This document shows, piece after piece, positions 10,097-20,036 of a DNA stretch of 64,000 nucleotides; the stretch's first letter is position 1, and every line of letters begins with the position of its first letter. This DNA is from Candidatus Phytoplasma oryzae (GTDB taxonomy: Bacteria > Bacillota_I > Bacilli_A > Acholeplasmatales > Acholeplasmataceae): assembly GCA_027945135.1 (NCBI GenBank), contig CP116038.1, positions 310,001 through 374,000 of the forward strand, in the 5' to 3' direction. A program made the translations under genes and the position numbers. The notes beneath the pieces were generated by a model. It ran no database searches, was not told where the DNA came from, and worked only from the letters and a program-made list of their open reading frames with translations.

Positions 10097-11110
10097 TTAA
10101 ACTTTTGTAATTTGATTTATAAAATTTTTTTGTATTAAAGATTTTGCTTGCATAATACATTTATAAAAAGAATAATAACCAGCATTACCATGAGCTTTAA
10201 TAACAATTTTTTTCAAACCTAAAAGAATAGCTCCTCCTAATTCTCTATTATCTATTTTTTTTTTTATTTGTATTATTTTTTTTTGAAAAAAAATCTTGCT
10301 TATTATTTTTTTAAATAAGTTCTCGCACATAATTTTTTTAATAGAATCTAATAATGTACCTATAGCTCCTTCATAACTTTTTAAAATCATATTGGTAGTA
10401 AATCCATCACTTAACAAAATATCAGCTTCAGAATTTAAAATATTATTCGGTTCTTCATTTCCATGAAAAAATATTTTTTTTTCTTTTTTTAATAAATTAA
10501 AAGTTTCTTTTTCAAAAATTCTTCCTTTATTTTTTTCTTTTCCTATATTTAACAGTTTAACAATAGGTTTATTTATTTGAAATAATTCTTTAGCAACTAT
10601 AGAAGCGCAAATAGCAAAATCTAAAATTTGCTTAGGTTTTAAGCTAATATTAGCACCTGCATCTAATATAATTTTTTTTTTATCATTTAGAGAAGAAAAA
10701 GTAGGAGCTAAAGCGATTCTATTCAAATAATCAAATGTACCTATAATTAAATAACTAGATAAAATTAAAGCTTGAGTAGGTCCAGCGGAAATAACACCAT
10801 CAACTTCGTTATTTTTAGCTGATTGAAGAGCTAAAAACATAGAATAAAAAGGATTATCCCTAAGTGTTTCTCTAATATTTTTGATATTCATATCTAAAAA
10901 ATAAGGAGTATGTTTTATAAAAAACTGTTTTTTAATTTTATCTAATAATTCATTTGAAATTGTATTATTTATTATATTTTTTATTTTTATTTCATCACCA
11001 TATAAAATAATATGAATGTTTTTTTCTTTTTGTAAAGCTTTTATTACTCCTTTAATAACTATTTCAGGCGCGAAATCTCCGCCCATCGCATCAACAGATA
11101 ATTTAATCAT
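10097..11110 (-). CDS. plsX: Phosphate acyltransferase PlsX
   Basis: Converts acyl-ACP and phosphate to acyl-phosphate, the donor for glycerol-3-phosphate acylation in membrane lipid synthesis. The start SVDAMGGDFAPE and the core VSAGPTQALI are characteristic. Length 337 aa is typical. It heads the plsX-rnc-dnaD group. An AAGGA ribosome-binding site lies 13 nt before the ATG, a little far. The acyl donors are probably host-derived, an inference from the absence of fatty-acid synthesis genes here. Confidence 0.93.
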   Translation of the reverse strand: MIKLSVDAMGGDFAPEIVIKGVIKALQKEKNIHIILYGDEIKIKNIINNTISNELLDKIKKQFFIKHTPYFLDMNIKNIRETLRDNPFYSMFLALQSAKNNEVDGVISAGPTQALILSSYLIIGTFDYLNRIALAPTFSSLNDKKKIILDAGANISLKPKQILDFAICASIVAKELFQINKPIVKLLNIGKEKNKGRIFEKETFNLLKKEKKIFFHGNEEPNNILNSEADILLSDGFTTNMILKSYEGAIGTLLDSIKKIMCENLFKKIISKIFFQKKIIQIKKKIDNRELGGAILLGLKKIVIKAHGNAGYYSFYKCIMQAKSLIQKNFINQITKV

Positions 11111-11238
11111 AAATATTTAAGATTCCTTTTTTTAAAAATTAAAAAAATGAAAAATATTTTTTTTATATTTATAAATATTAATAAATTTTTTTCATATATT
11201 ATTAGATCAATTATTATAAAAAAATTTTTTAAATTAAA

Positions 11239-11262
11239 TTTCTCTTTTATATAAAAGAGAAA
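11239..11262. repeat. Perfect 24-bp palindrome
   Basis: The half-sites TTTCTCTTTTAT and ATAAAAGAGAAA are exact reverse complements with no spacer. It lies about 130 bp upstream of plsX, so it is not the terminator of that gene. It could be an operator or a cruciform. Its C/G-containing core stands out from the A/T background. Confidence 0.5.
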
Positions 11263-11862
11263 ATTATCGTTTTTAATTTTATTTTTAATTTTTTCATTTA
11301 AAAAAATTTTAAAAGAAAATTAATATATAAGATAAATATAAAAAAAATAATATTCAAAATATAAAATAACATTTATAAAATTTAAAATAAAAAACGATGT
11401 TTATTTAATAAATTAATATTATAATTAAATATTTTTTTATTAATAAATTTTTTTATATAAATGTATTTTTTTAAAATTAAAAATAAATTATAATGAAATA
11501 ATATTTATTAATTATTAAAAAAATAAAAATAAACTTATTAAAGGATATAAAAATTATTATTTTAATATATAAATATTCCTTTTAAAAATTAATTTTTTTA
11601 TATTATTAATATTATTTTATTATTTTTAATTTTTTTATTTTATTTTTTTATTTGAAAAAAAATCCTAATAATATAAAAAAATATTTGAATAGAAGTATTT
11701 AAATATTTTTAATAATTCTATTAAATTATATCATATTTTATAAAATATTTATTTTACTTTTTTATTATAAAGATTTGAATATTATAATTAATTTTTAATT
11801 TTAATTATTATTAAAATGAATAAAAATAAAATTAATTTTTTTTAAATTAATTCTAATTTTTA

Positions 11863-11871
11863 TGTTATAAT
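11863..11871 (+). promoter_or_regulatory. Extended -10 promoter for the giant repeat gene
   Basis: TGTTATAAT matches the extended -10 consensus, 132 nt before the start of the repeat protein. No convincing -35. It is the same 9-mer as before imp. Confidence 0.5.
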
Positions 11872-12002
11872 TATTTACTTAATTAAAATTATTTTTTAAT
11901 TAGGTTATAAATTAGAATTTTTTTTATTTTAATAAATTTATATAAATTTATTTTTTTACTTTATTTTATTAAATTATTTTAAAATTTTGATTAGAAATTT
12001 AT

Positions 12003-15000
12003 ATGTTATATATGAAAACAAAAAAATATATTTTTTTTATTTTTTTATTTTTAATAATCTTTTTATTATTTAAAAATATTTTTTTTATAAAAAATATTTT
12101 GTATTTAAATAAAAGAAATTTTCAGAAAAAATATTTTCTTGACAAAATAGAAAACAAATTTTTAATAAAACAATTATCAAATAAAAATGATTATTTAACA
12201 AAGGAAATGTTAAAAAAAAAATTAATAGAAGAAAAAGCTCAATCAGATATAGAAAAAGAAATTACTAAAGTTATTATAGAAAAATTTAATAAAACAATAT
12301 TAGAAGTTTTTTATCAAAATTATGAAAGAATAATTAATTCTATTTTGGAAAAATTAGTATTAACATTTTTTGTTAAACATGACTTTTATAAATTTGATTT
12401 AGATAAATCAAATGATAAAAATTATATTATAGAATTTTTGGATAAATATAATTTAAAAAAAATTTTAGATTTTTATCAAAATAAAGATGAATATAAAGAA
12501 TCAATTGTTATTTTAAATAAAAATTTAAAAGATTTTCAACAAATTGAAGATTATTTATCATTAAAAGCATCAAATATAAAAAAAACACAACGGAATTATA
12601 ATTATTTTATGTCAAAATTGGATAATATTAAAAAAACGTGTAGTTTTCAAGAAGAAAGTATAAAAAAAATTAATTTTAATGATGATATAATGGAGCATTT
12701 ATTTGATTTATTATTAAATTTTATGAGTGCAGATATAAACAAAAATCAAATAAAAATATCAAAAATACAAAAAGATAATTTGGAAGAACAAGAAAAAGAA
12801 ATACATTTTTTAGAACAAGAAATTTCTAAATTTAATCGTTTAATCTATGCAAAACCTCCTATAAAACAATTAGAATTAGAGTTAGGAAGTCTAAAAAAAA
12901 AACTAGATTCATTTTTAAATTTAGAACAAAAAATTGATTCTTTATATAATGATATCCAGAAAAAACCTAAGAAAGATACTTTAACTAACCAACAACAACA
13001 ACTTCAAACACAAATACAAGAATTAGTTCGTTTAGAAGAAGCTATTAACACTTTACGTACTGAGATTCATAGCAAACCACAAAAAGATACTTTAACTAAC
13101 CAACAACAACAACTTCAAACACAAATACAAGAATTAGTTCGTTTAGAAGAAGCTATTAACACTTTACGTACTGAGATTCATAGCAAACCACAAAAAGATA
13201 CTTTAACTAACCAACAACAACAACTTCAAACACAAATACAAGAATTAGTTCGTTTAGAAGAAACCATTAACACTTTACGTACTGAGATTCATAGCAAACC
13301 ACAAAAAGATACTTTAACTAACCAACAACAACAACTTCAAACACAAATACAAGAATTAGTTCGTTTAGAAGAAACCATTAACACTTTACGTACTGAGATT
13401 CATAGCAAACCACAAAAAGATACTTTAACTAACCAACAACAACAACTTCAAACACAAATACAAGAATTAGTTCGTTTAGAAGAAGCTATTAACACTTTAC
13501 GTACTGAGATTCATAGCAAACCACAAAAAGATACTTTAACTAACCAACAACAACAACTTCAAACACAAATACAAGAATTAGTTCGTTTAGAAGAAGCTAT
13601 TAACACTTTACGTACTGAGATTCATAGCAAACCACAAAAAGATACTTTAACTAACCAACAACAACAACTTCAAACACAAATACAAGAATTAGTTCGTTTA
13701 GAAGAAACCATTAACACTTTACGTACTGAGATTCATAGCAAACCACAAAAAGATACTTTAACTAACCAACAACAACAACTTCAAACACAAATACAAGAAT
13801 TAGTTCGTTTAGAAGAAGCTATTAACACTTTACGTACTGAGATTCATAGCAAACCACAAAAAGATACTTTAACTAACCAACAACAACAACTTCAAACACA
13901 AATACAAGAATTAGTTCGTTTAGAAGAAGCTATTAACACTTTACGTACTGAGATTCATAGCAAACCACAAAAAGATACTTTAACTAACCAACAACAACAA
14001 CTTCAAACACAAATACAAGAATTAGTTCGTTTAGAAGAAACCATTAACACTTTACGTACTGAGATTCATAGCAAACCACAAAAAGATACTTTAACTAACC
14101 AACAACAACAACTTCAAACACAAATACAAGAATTAGTTCGTTTAGAAGAAGCTATTAACACTTTACGTACTGAGATTCATAGCAAACCACAAAAAGATAC
14201 TTTAACTAACCAACAACAACAACTTCAAACACAAATACAAGAATTAGTTCGTTTAGAAGAAGCTATTAACACTTTACGTACTGAGATTCATAGCAAACCA
14301 CAAAAAGATACTTTAACTAACCAACAACAACAACTTCAAACACAAATACAAGAATTAGTTCGTTTAGAAGAAGCTATTAACACTTTACGTACTGAGATTC
14401 ATAGCAAACCACAAAAAGATACTTTAACTAACCAACAACAACAACTTCAAACACAAATACAAGAATTAGTTCGTTTAGAAGAAACCATTAACACTTTACG
14501 TACTGAGATTCATAGCAAACCACAAAAAGATACTTTAACTAACCAACAACAACAACTTCAAACACAAATACAAGAATTAGTTCGTTTAGAAGAAACCATT
14601 AACACTTTACGTACTGAGATTCATAGCAAACCACAAAAAGATACTTTAACTAACCAACAACAACAACTTCAAACACAAATACAAGAATTAGTTCGTTTAG
14701 AAGAAGCTATTAACACTTTACGTACTGAGATTCATAGCAAACCACAAAAAGATACTTTAACTAACCAACAACAACAACTTCAAACACAAATACAAGAATT
14801 AGTTCGTTTAGAAGAAGCTATTAACACTTTACGTACTGAGATTCATAGCAAACCACAAAAAGATACTTTAACTAACCAACAACAACAACTTCAAACACAA
14901 ATACAAGAATTAGTTCGTTTAGAAGAAGCTATTAACACTTTACGTACTGAGATTCATAGCAAACCACAAAAAGATACTTTAACTAACCAACAACAACAAC

Positions 15001-18000
15001 TTCAAACACAAATACAAGAATTAGTTCGTTTAGAAGAAGCTATTAACACTTTACGTACTGAGATTCATAGCAAACCACAAAAAGATACTTTAACTAACCA
15101 ACAACAACAACTTCAAACACAAATACAAGAATTAGTTCGTTTAGAAGAAGCTATTAACACTTTACGTACTGAGATTCATAGCAAACCACAAAAAGATACT
15201 TTAACTAACCAACAACAACAACTTCAAACACAAATACAAGAATTAGTTCGTTTAGAAGAAACCATTAACACTTTACGTACTGAGATTCATAGCAAACCAC
15301 AAAAAGATACTTTAACTAACCAACAACAACAACTTCAAACACAAATACAAGAATTAGTTCGTTTAGAAGAAGCTATTAACACTTTACGTACTGAGATTCA
15401 TAGCAAACCACAAAAAGATACTTTAACTAACCAACAACAACAACTTCAAACACAAATACAAGAATTAGTTCGTTTAGAAGAAGCTATTAACACTTTACGT
15501 ACTGAGATTCATAGCAAACCACAAAAAGATACTTTAACTAACCAACAACAACAACTTCAAACACAAATACAAGAATTAGTTCGTTTAGAAGAAGCTATTA
15601 ACACTTTACGTACTGAGATTCATAGCAAACCACAAAAAGATACTTTAACTAACCAACAACAACAACTTCAAACACAAATACAAGAATTAGTTCGTTTAGA
15701 AGAAGCTATTAACACTTTACGTACTGAGATTCATAGCAAACCACAAAAAGATACTTTAACTAACCAACAACAACAACTTCAAACACAAATACAAGAATTA
15801 GTTCGTTTAGAAGAAGCTATTAACACTTTACGTACTGAGATTCATAGCAAACCACAAAAAGATACTTTAACTAACCAACAACAACAACTTCAAACACAAA
15901 TACAAGAATTAGTTCGTTTAGAAGAAGCTATTAACACTTTACGTACTGAGATTCATAGCAAACCACAAAAAGATACTTTAACTAACCAACAACAACAACT
16001 TCAAACACAAATACAAGAATTAGTTCGTTTAGAAGAAGCTATTAACACTTTACGTACTGAGATTCATAGCAAACCACAAAAAGATACTTTAACTAACCAA
16101 CAACAACAACTTCAAACACAAATACAAGAATTAGTTCGTTTAGAAGAAGCTATTAACACTTTACGTACTGAGATTCATAGCAAACCACAAAAAGATACTT
16201 TAACTAACCAACAACAACAACTTCAAACACAAATACAAGAATTAGTTCGTTTAGAAGAAGCTATTAACACTTTACGTACTGAGATTCATAGCAAACCACA
16301 AAAAGATACTTTAACTAACCAACAACAACAACTTCAAACACAAATACAAGAATTAGTTCGTTTAGAAGAAGCTATTAACACTTTACGTACTGAGATTCAT
16401 AGCAAACCACAAAAAGATACTTTAACTAACCAACAACAACAACTTCAAACACAAATACAAGAATTAGTTCGTTTAGAAGAAGCTATTAACACTTTACGTA
16501 CTGAGATTCATAGCAAACCACAAAAAGATACTTTAACTAACCAACAACAACAACTTCAAACACAAATACAAGAATTAGTTCGTTTAGAAGAAGCTATTAA
16601 CACTTTACGTACTGAGATTCATAGCAAACCACAAAAAGATACTTTAACTAACCAACAACAACAACTTCAAACACAAATACAAGAATTAGTTCGTTTAGAA
16701 GAAGCTATTAACACTTTACGTACTGAGATTCATAGCAAACCACAAAAAGATACTTTAACTAACCAACAACAACAACTTCAAACACAAATACAAGAATTAG
16801 TTCGTTTAGAAGAAGCTATTAACACTTTACGTACTGAGATTCATAGCAAACCACAAAAAGATACTTTAACTAACCAACAACAACAACTTCAAACACAAAT
16901 ACAAGAATTAGTTCGTTTAGAAGAAGCTATTAACACTTTACGTACTGAGATTCATAGCAAACCACAAAAAGATACTTTAACTAACCAACAACAACAACTT
17001 CAAACACAAATACAAGAATTAGTTCGTTTAGAAGAAGCTATTAACACTTTACGTACTGAGATTCATAGCAAACCACAAAAAGATACTTTAACTAACCAAC
17101 AACAACAACTTCAAACACAAATACAAGAATTAGTTCGTTTAGAAGAAGCTATTAACACTTTACGTACTGAGATTCATAGCAAACCACAAAAAGATACTTT
17201 AACTAACCAACAACAACAACTTCAAACACAAATACAAGAATTAGTTCGTTTAGAAGAAGCTATTAACACTTTACGTACTGAGATTCATAGCAAACCACAA
17301 AAAGATACTTTAACTAACCAACAACAACAACTTCAAACACAAATACAAGAATTAGTTCGTTTAGAAGAAGCTATTAACACTTTACGTACTGAGATTCATA
17401 GCAAACCACAAAAAGATACTTTAACTAACCAACAACAACAACTTCAAACACAAATACAAGAATTAGTTCGTTTAGAAGAAGCTATTAACACTTTACGTAC
17501 TGAGATTCATAGCAAACCACAAAAAGATACTTTAACTAACCAACAACAACAACTTCAAACACAAATACAAGAATTAGTTCGTTTAGAAGAAACCATTAAC
17601 ACTTTACGTACTGAGATTCATAGCAAACCACAAAAAGATACTTTAACTAACCAACAACAACAACTTCAAACACAAATACAAGAATTAGTTCGTTTAGAAG
17701 AAGCTATTAACACTTTACGTACTGAGATTCATAGCAAACCACAAAAAGATACTTTAACTAACCAACAACAACAACTTCAAACACAAATACAAGAATTAGT
17801 TCGTTTAGAAGAAGCTATTAACACTTTACGTACTGAGATTCATAGCAAACCACAAAAAGATACTTTAACTAACCAACAACAACAACTTCAAACACAAATA
17901 CAAGAATTAGTTCGTTTAGAAGAAGCTATTAACACTTTACGTACTGAGATTCATAGCAAACCACAAAAAGATACTTTAACTAACCAACAACAACAACTTC

Positions 18001-19217
18001 AAACACAAATACAAGAATTAGTTCGTTTAGAAGAAGCTATTAACACTTTACGTACTGAGATTCATAGCAAACCACAAAAAGATACTTTAACTAACCAACA
18101 ACAACAACTTCAAACACAAATACAAGAATTAGTTCGTTTAGAAGAAACCATTAACACTTTACGTACTGAGATTCATAGCAAACCACAAAAAGATACTTTA
18201 ACTAACCAACAACAACAACTTCAAACACAAATACAAGAATTAGTTCGTTTAGAAGAAGCTATTAACACTTTACGTACTGAGATTCATAGCAAACCACAAA
18301 AAGATACTTTAACTAACCAACAACAACAACTTCAAACACAAATACAAGAATTAGTTCGTTTAGAAGAAGCTATTAACACTTTACGTACTGAGATTCATAG
18401 CAAACCACAAAAAGATACTTTAACTAACCAACAACAACAACTTCAAACACAAATACAAGAATTAGTTCGTTTAGAAGAAGCTATTAACACTTTACGTACT
18501 GAGATTCATAGCAAACCACAAAAAGATACTTTAACTAACCAACAACAACAACTTCAAACACAAATACAAGAATTAGTTCGTTTAGAAGAAGCTATTAACA
18601 CTTTACGTACTGAGATTCATAGCAAACCACAAAAAGATACTTTAACTAACCAACAACAACAACTTCAAACACAAATACAAGAATTAGTTCGTTTAGAAGA
18701 AGCTATTAACACTTTACGTACTGAGATTCATAGCAAACCACAAAAAGATACTTTAACTAACCAACAACAACAACTTCAAACACAAATACAAGAATTAGTT
18801 CGTTTAGAAGAAGCTATTAACACTTTACGTACTGAGATTCATAGCAAACCGCAAAATCAATTAAAAACAAAGATAAATAAACTACAAAAACAAAAAACTA
18901 TTGATGATCTTACTGAAAATATTCAAAATCAAATGATGGAAATTCAAAATTTAAAAAACAAAATTAATTTAATACAACAACAAAATAAAAAATCAATGTT
19001 GGAAAAACAAAAAACTATTGATGATCTTACTGAATATATTCAAAATCAAATGATGGAAATTCAAAATTTAAAAAACAAAATTAATTTAATACAACAACAA
19101 AATAAAAAATCAATGTTGGAAAAACAAAAAACTAATGATGATCTTACTGAATATATTCAAAATCAAATGATAAAAATTTCTCATTTTAGAAATCTTTCTA
19201 AAAAATATAAAAACTAA
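12003..19217 (+). CDS. Giant membrane-anchored coiled-coil protein with 53 tandem 37-residue repeats
   Basis: I do not recognise this protein. It has 2404 residues (roughly 280 kDa). Layout: a basic N-terminus and one strongly hydrophobic helix (about 9-32), acting as anchor or signal peptide; a lysine-rich helical region to about residue 283; one diverged 37-residue unit; 53 nearly identical 37-residue units (residues about 325-2285, over 80% of the protein); then two and a half copies of an unrelated 39-residue repeat. Within each unit Leu/Ile fall at positions 3, 10, 17, 24 and 31, a heptad pattern, and a Lys-Pro-Gln breaks the helix. A long, kinked extracellular rod is therefore likely. 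The repeats are about 31% G+C against about 20% in the flanks. No strong ribosome-binding site is seen; Met4 (12012) is an alternative start. A surface fibre, adhesin or spacer role is inference. Confidence 0.85.
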   Translation: MLYMKTKKYIFFIFLFLIIFLLFKNIFFIKNILYLNKRNFQKKYFLDKIENKFLIKQLSNKNDYLTKEMLKKKLIEEKAQSDIEKEITKVIIEKFNKTILEVFYQNYERIINSILEKLVLTFFVKHDFYKFDLDKSNDKNYIIEFLDKYNLKKILDFYQNKDEYKESIVILNKNLKDFQQIEDYLSLKASNIKKTQRNYNYFMSKLDNIKKTCSFQEESIKKINFNDDIMEHLFDLLLNFMSADINKNQIKISKIQKDNLEEQEKEIHFLEQEISKFNRLIYAKPPIKQLELELGSLKKKLDSFLNLEQKIDSLYNDIQKKPKKDTLTNQQQQLQTQIQELVRLEEAINTLRTEIHSKPQKDTLTNQQQQLQTQIQELVRLEEAINTLRTEIHSKPQKDTLTNQQQQLQTQIQELVRLEETINTLRTEIHSKPQKDTLTNQQQQLQTQIQELVRLEETINTLRTEIHSKPQKDTLTNQQQQLQTQIQELVRLEEAINTLRTEIHSKPQKDTLTNQQQQLQTQIQELVRLEEAINTLRTEIHSKPQKDTLTNQQQQLQTQIQELVRLEETINTLRTEIHSKPQKDTLTNQQQQLQTQIQELVRLEEAINTLRTEIHSKPQKDTLTNQQQQLQTQIQELVRLEEAINTLRTEIHSKPQKDTLTNQQQQLQTQIQELVRLEETINTLRTEIHSKPQKDTLTNQQQQLQTQIQELVRLEEAINTLRTEIHSKPQKDTLTNQQQQLQTQIQELVRLEEAINTLRTEIHSKPQKDTLTNQQQQLQTQIQELVRLEEAINTLRTEIHSKPQKDTLTNQQQQLQTQIQELVRLEETINTLRTEIHSKPQKDTLTNQQQQLQTQIQELVRLEETINTLRTEIHSKPQKDTLTNQQQQLQTQIQELVRLEEAINTLRTEIHSKPQKDTLTNQQQQLQTQIQELVRLEEAINTLRTEIHSKPQKDTLTNQQQQLQTQIQELVRLEEAINTLRTEIHSKPQKDTLTNQQQQLQTQIQELVRLEEAINTLRTEIHSKPQKDTLTNQQQQLQTQIQELVRLEEAINTLRTEIHSKPQKDTLTNQQQQLQTQIQELVRLEETINTLRTEIHSKPQKDTLTNQQQQLQTQIQELVRLEEAINTLRTEIHSKPQKDTLTNQQQQLQTQIQELVRLEEAINTLRTEIHSKPQKDTLTNQQQQLQTQIQELVRLEEAINTLRTEIHSKPQKDTLTNQQQQLQTQIQELVRLEEAINTLRTEIHSKPQKDTLTNQQQQLQTQIQELVRLEEAINTLRTEIHSKPQKDTLTNQQQQLQTQIQELVRLEEAINTLRTEIHSKPQKDTLTNQQQQLQTQIQELVRLEEAINTLRTEIHSKPQKDTLTNQQQQLQTQIQELVRLEEAINTLRTEIHSKPQKDTLTNQQQQLQTQIQELVRLEEAINTLRTEIHSKPQKDTLTNQQQQLQTQIQELVRLEEAINTLRTEIHSKPQKDTLTNQQQQLQTQIQELVRLEEAINTLRTEIHSKPQKDTLTNQQQQLQTQIQELVRLEEAINTLRTEIHSKPQKDTLTNQQQQLQTQIQELVRLEEAINTLRTEIHSKPQKDTLTNQQQQLQTQIQELVRLEEAINTLRTEIHSKPQKDTLTNQQQQLQTQIQELVRLEEAINTLRTEIHSKPQKDTLTNQQQQLQTQIQELVRLEEAINTLRTEIHSKPQKDTLTNQQQQLQTQIQELVRLEEAINTLRTEIHSKPQKDTLTNQQQQLQTQIQELVRLEEAINTLRTEIHSKPQKDTLTNQQQQLQTQIQELVRLEEAINTLRTEIHSKPQKDTLTNQQQQLQTQIQELVRLEEAINTLRTEIHSKPQKDTLTNQQQQLQTQIQELVRLEETINTLRTEIHSKPQKDTLTNQQQQLQTQIQELVRLEEAINTLRTEIHSKPQKDTLTNQQQQLQTQIQELVRLEEAINTLRTEIHSKPQKDTLTNQQQQLQTQIQELVRLEEAINTLRTEIHSKPQKDTLTNQQQQLQTQIQELVRLEEAINTLRTEIHSKPQKDTLTNQQQQLQTQIQELVRLEETINTLRTEIHSKPQKDTLTNQQQQLQTQIQELVRLEEAINTLRTEIHSKPQKDTLTNQQQQLQTQIQELVRLEEAINTLRTEIHSKPQKDTLTNQQQQLQTQIQELVRLEEAINTLRTEIHSKPQKDTLTNQQQQLQTQIQELVRLEEAINTLRTEIHSKPQKDTLTNQQQQLQTQIQELVRLEEAINTLRTEIHSKPQKDTLTNQQQQLQTQIQELVRLEEAINTLRTEIHSKPQNQLKTKINKLQKQKTIDDLTENIQNQMMEIQNLKNKINLIQQQNKKSMLEKQKTIDDLTEYIQNQMMEIQNLKNKINLIQQQNKKSMLEKQKTNDDLTEYIQNQMIKISHFRNLSKKYKN
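12852..12962 (+). repeat. Diverged ancestral copy of the 37-residue repeat
   Basis: Exactly 37 codons lie between the KPP at 12852 and the next KPKK at 12963. They align with the tandem unit (LEQKIDSLYNDIQ against LEEAINTLRTEIH) but use the AT-rich codons of the surrounding gene. It looks like an old unit that has not been homogenised. Confidence 0.65.
12975..18857 (+). repeat. 53 in-frame tandem copies of a 111-bp repeat
   Basis: The 12-mer GATACTTTAACT recurs every 111 bp from 12975 to 18747 (52 exact periods), giving 53 copies over 5883 bp. I see essentially one variable site: a codon is GCT (Ala) in 44 copies and ACC (Thr) in copies 3, 4, 7, 10, 14, 15, 21, 42 and 47. Only the last copy's end diverges. 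The period is a multiple of three, so gain or loss of units keeps the frame. Confidence 0.97.
18891..19180 (+). repeat. 117-bp tandem repeat, about 2.5 copies
   Basis: Copies start at 18891, 19008 and 19125 (117-bp spacing, 39 codons each; the third is partial and degenerates). Each unit carries TIDDLTE and IQNQMMEIQNLKNKI and continues the coiled coil at the C-terminus of the giant protein. This repeat is AT-rich like the genome, unlike the 111-bp array. Confidence 0.9.
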
Positions 19218-19274
19218 AATTTTATTTTCGGAAAATATTTTCAAAATTATAAAAAAATTTTTATAACAAAAAAT

Positions 19275-19319
19275 AAAAATCCAAATAGTTTATTTAATAA
19301 AAACAATTTGGATTTTTTT
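19275..19319 (+). terminator. Rho-independent terminator of the giant repeat gene
   Basis: The stem AAAAATCCAAAT/ATTTGGATTTTT (19275-19286 and 19306-19317) has a loop that can pair again through GTTT/AAAC. It is followed by a T-run, 58 nt after the stop codon. Confidence 0.85.
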
Positions 19320-19924
19320 ATCATTTTAAATAAATTATTAAAATATTTAATAAAAATAGATAAATGTTATAATAATAAAAAATATTTTGAAATAATATAA
19401 AGGATAAAGGATAATTATATTATATATTTTAAATAGAAAAAAATATTTAATATTTTATTGAAAATTTATTATCAATTATTTTTACAAAAAATAGAAAGTA
19501 AAATGAATATTAAATATAAAATTTTAAAATTGGACAATTTTTAATCTTTTTTATTAAAATAGAGAAAATTAAATGATAATTTTTTCTTTATATAATTTAA
19601 TTTTTATATAATTTATAACTTATTAAATAAAATAATGACATAATTTTCATTTATTAATTAAAATTAACCTATATAAATAAATATTTAAAAAAATATTTTT
19701 ATGTAAAATATGCAAAATAGAAAAAATTTATTTATTAATTATATTTGTAAAATATTTTTAAATTTTCAATTTTTTATATATTATTATATTAAAATAGTAT
19801 TTTTAGATATTTACATTAATATAATATTTTATTCTTTAAATCAAAATAAATCTTTAATTTAAAATAATATTGAATTCCGTTAATTATTATTATTTTAAAA
19901 TTTGAAATATTAAAAAACTTTTTT
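19320..19924. other. Intergenic region without a gene
   Basis: Very AT-rich. It contains an extended -10 (19365-19373), a doubled ribosome-binding-site-like sequence AAAGGATAAAGGATA (19400-19414), and a few codon runs of under 20 residues, such as an ATG at 19503. It may be the remains of a lost gene. Nothing else can be supported. Confidence 0.5.
19365..19373 (+). promoter_or_regulatory. Orphan extended -10 promoter
   Basis: TGTTATAAT lies 46 nt after the giant gene's terminator and faces a stretch without a recognisable gene. The next gene start is over 650 nt away and has its own promoter candidate. It could drive a small RNA or be a relic. Confidence 0.35.
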
Positions 19925-19953
19925 TTGATTTTTTTAAAATTAAATGTTAATAT
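19925..19953 (+). promoter_or_regulatory. Promoter of the secreted-protein gene at 20037
   Basis: The -35 TTGATT (19925-19930), an exact 17-bp spacer and the extended -10 TGTTAATAT (hexamer 19948-19953) would start transcription near 19960, about 75 nt before the gene. Confidence 0.55.
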
Positions 19954-20036
19954 TTAAGTGCGCTAGAAGAACAAATTTATAAAAACTCTCAAATATTTAT
20001 TTTTAAAAAAAATAAAAGGAAGGGTTGGAGATTTTT

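Larger units (their letters stand above)
11111..12002. other. 892-bp AT-only intergenic region, left edge of accessory island
   Basis: There is no reading frame of useful length on either strand. It contains a 24-bp palindrome (11239-11262), an imperfect hairpin whose arms include AAAGGA and TCCTTT (11539-11583), and an extended -10 at 11863-11871 facing the giant repeat gene. The region must hold the divergent promoters of plsX (-) and the repeat gene (+). It may be decayed former coding sequence. Confidence 0.6.

Noticed and set aside
12975-18857. CRISPR array or non-coding satellite
   Set aside because: The units are contiguous with no variable spacers, stay in one open frame, and encode a heptad-patterned protein segment, so this is a coding tandem repeat.
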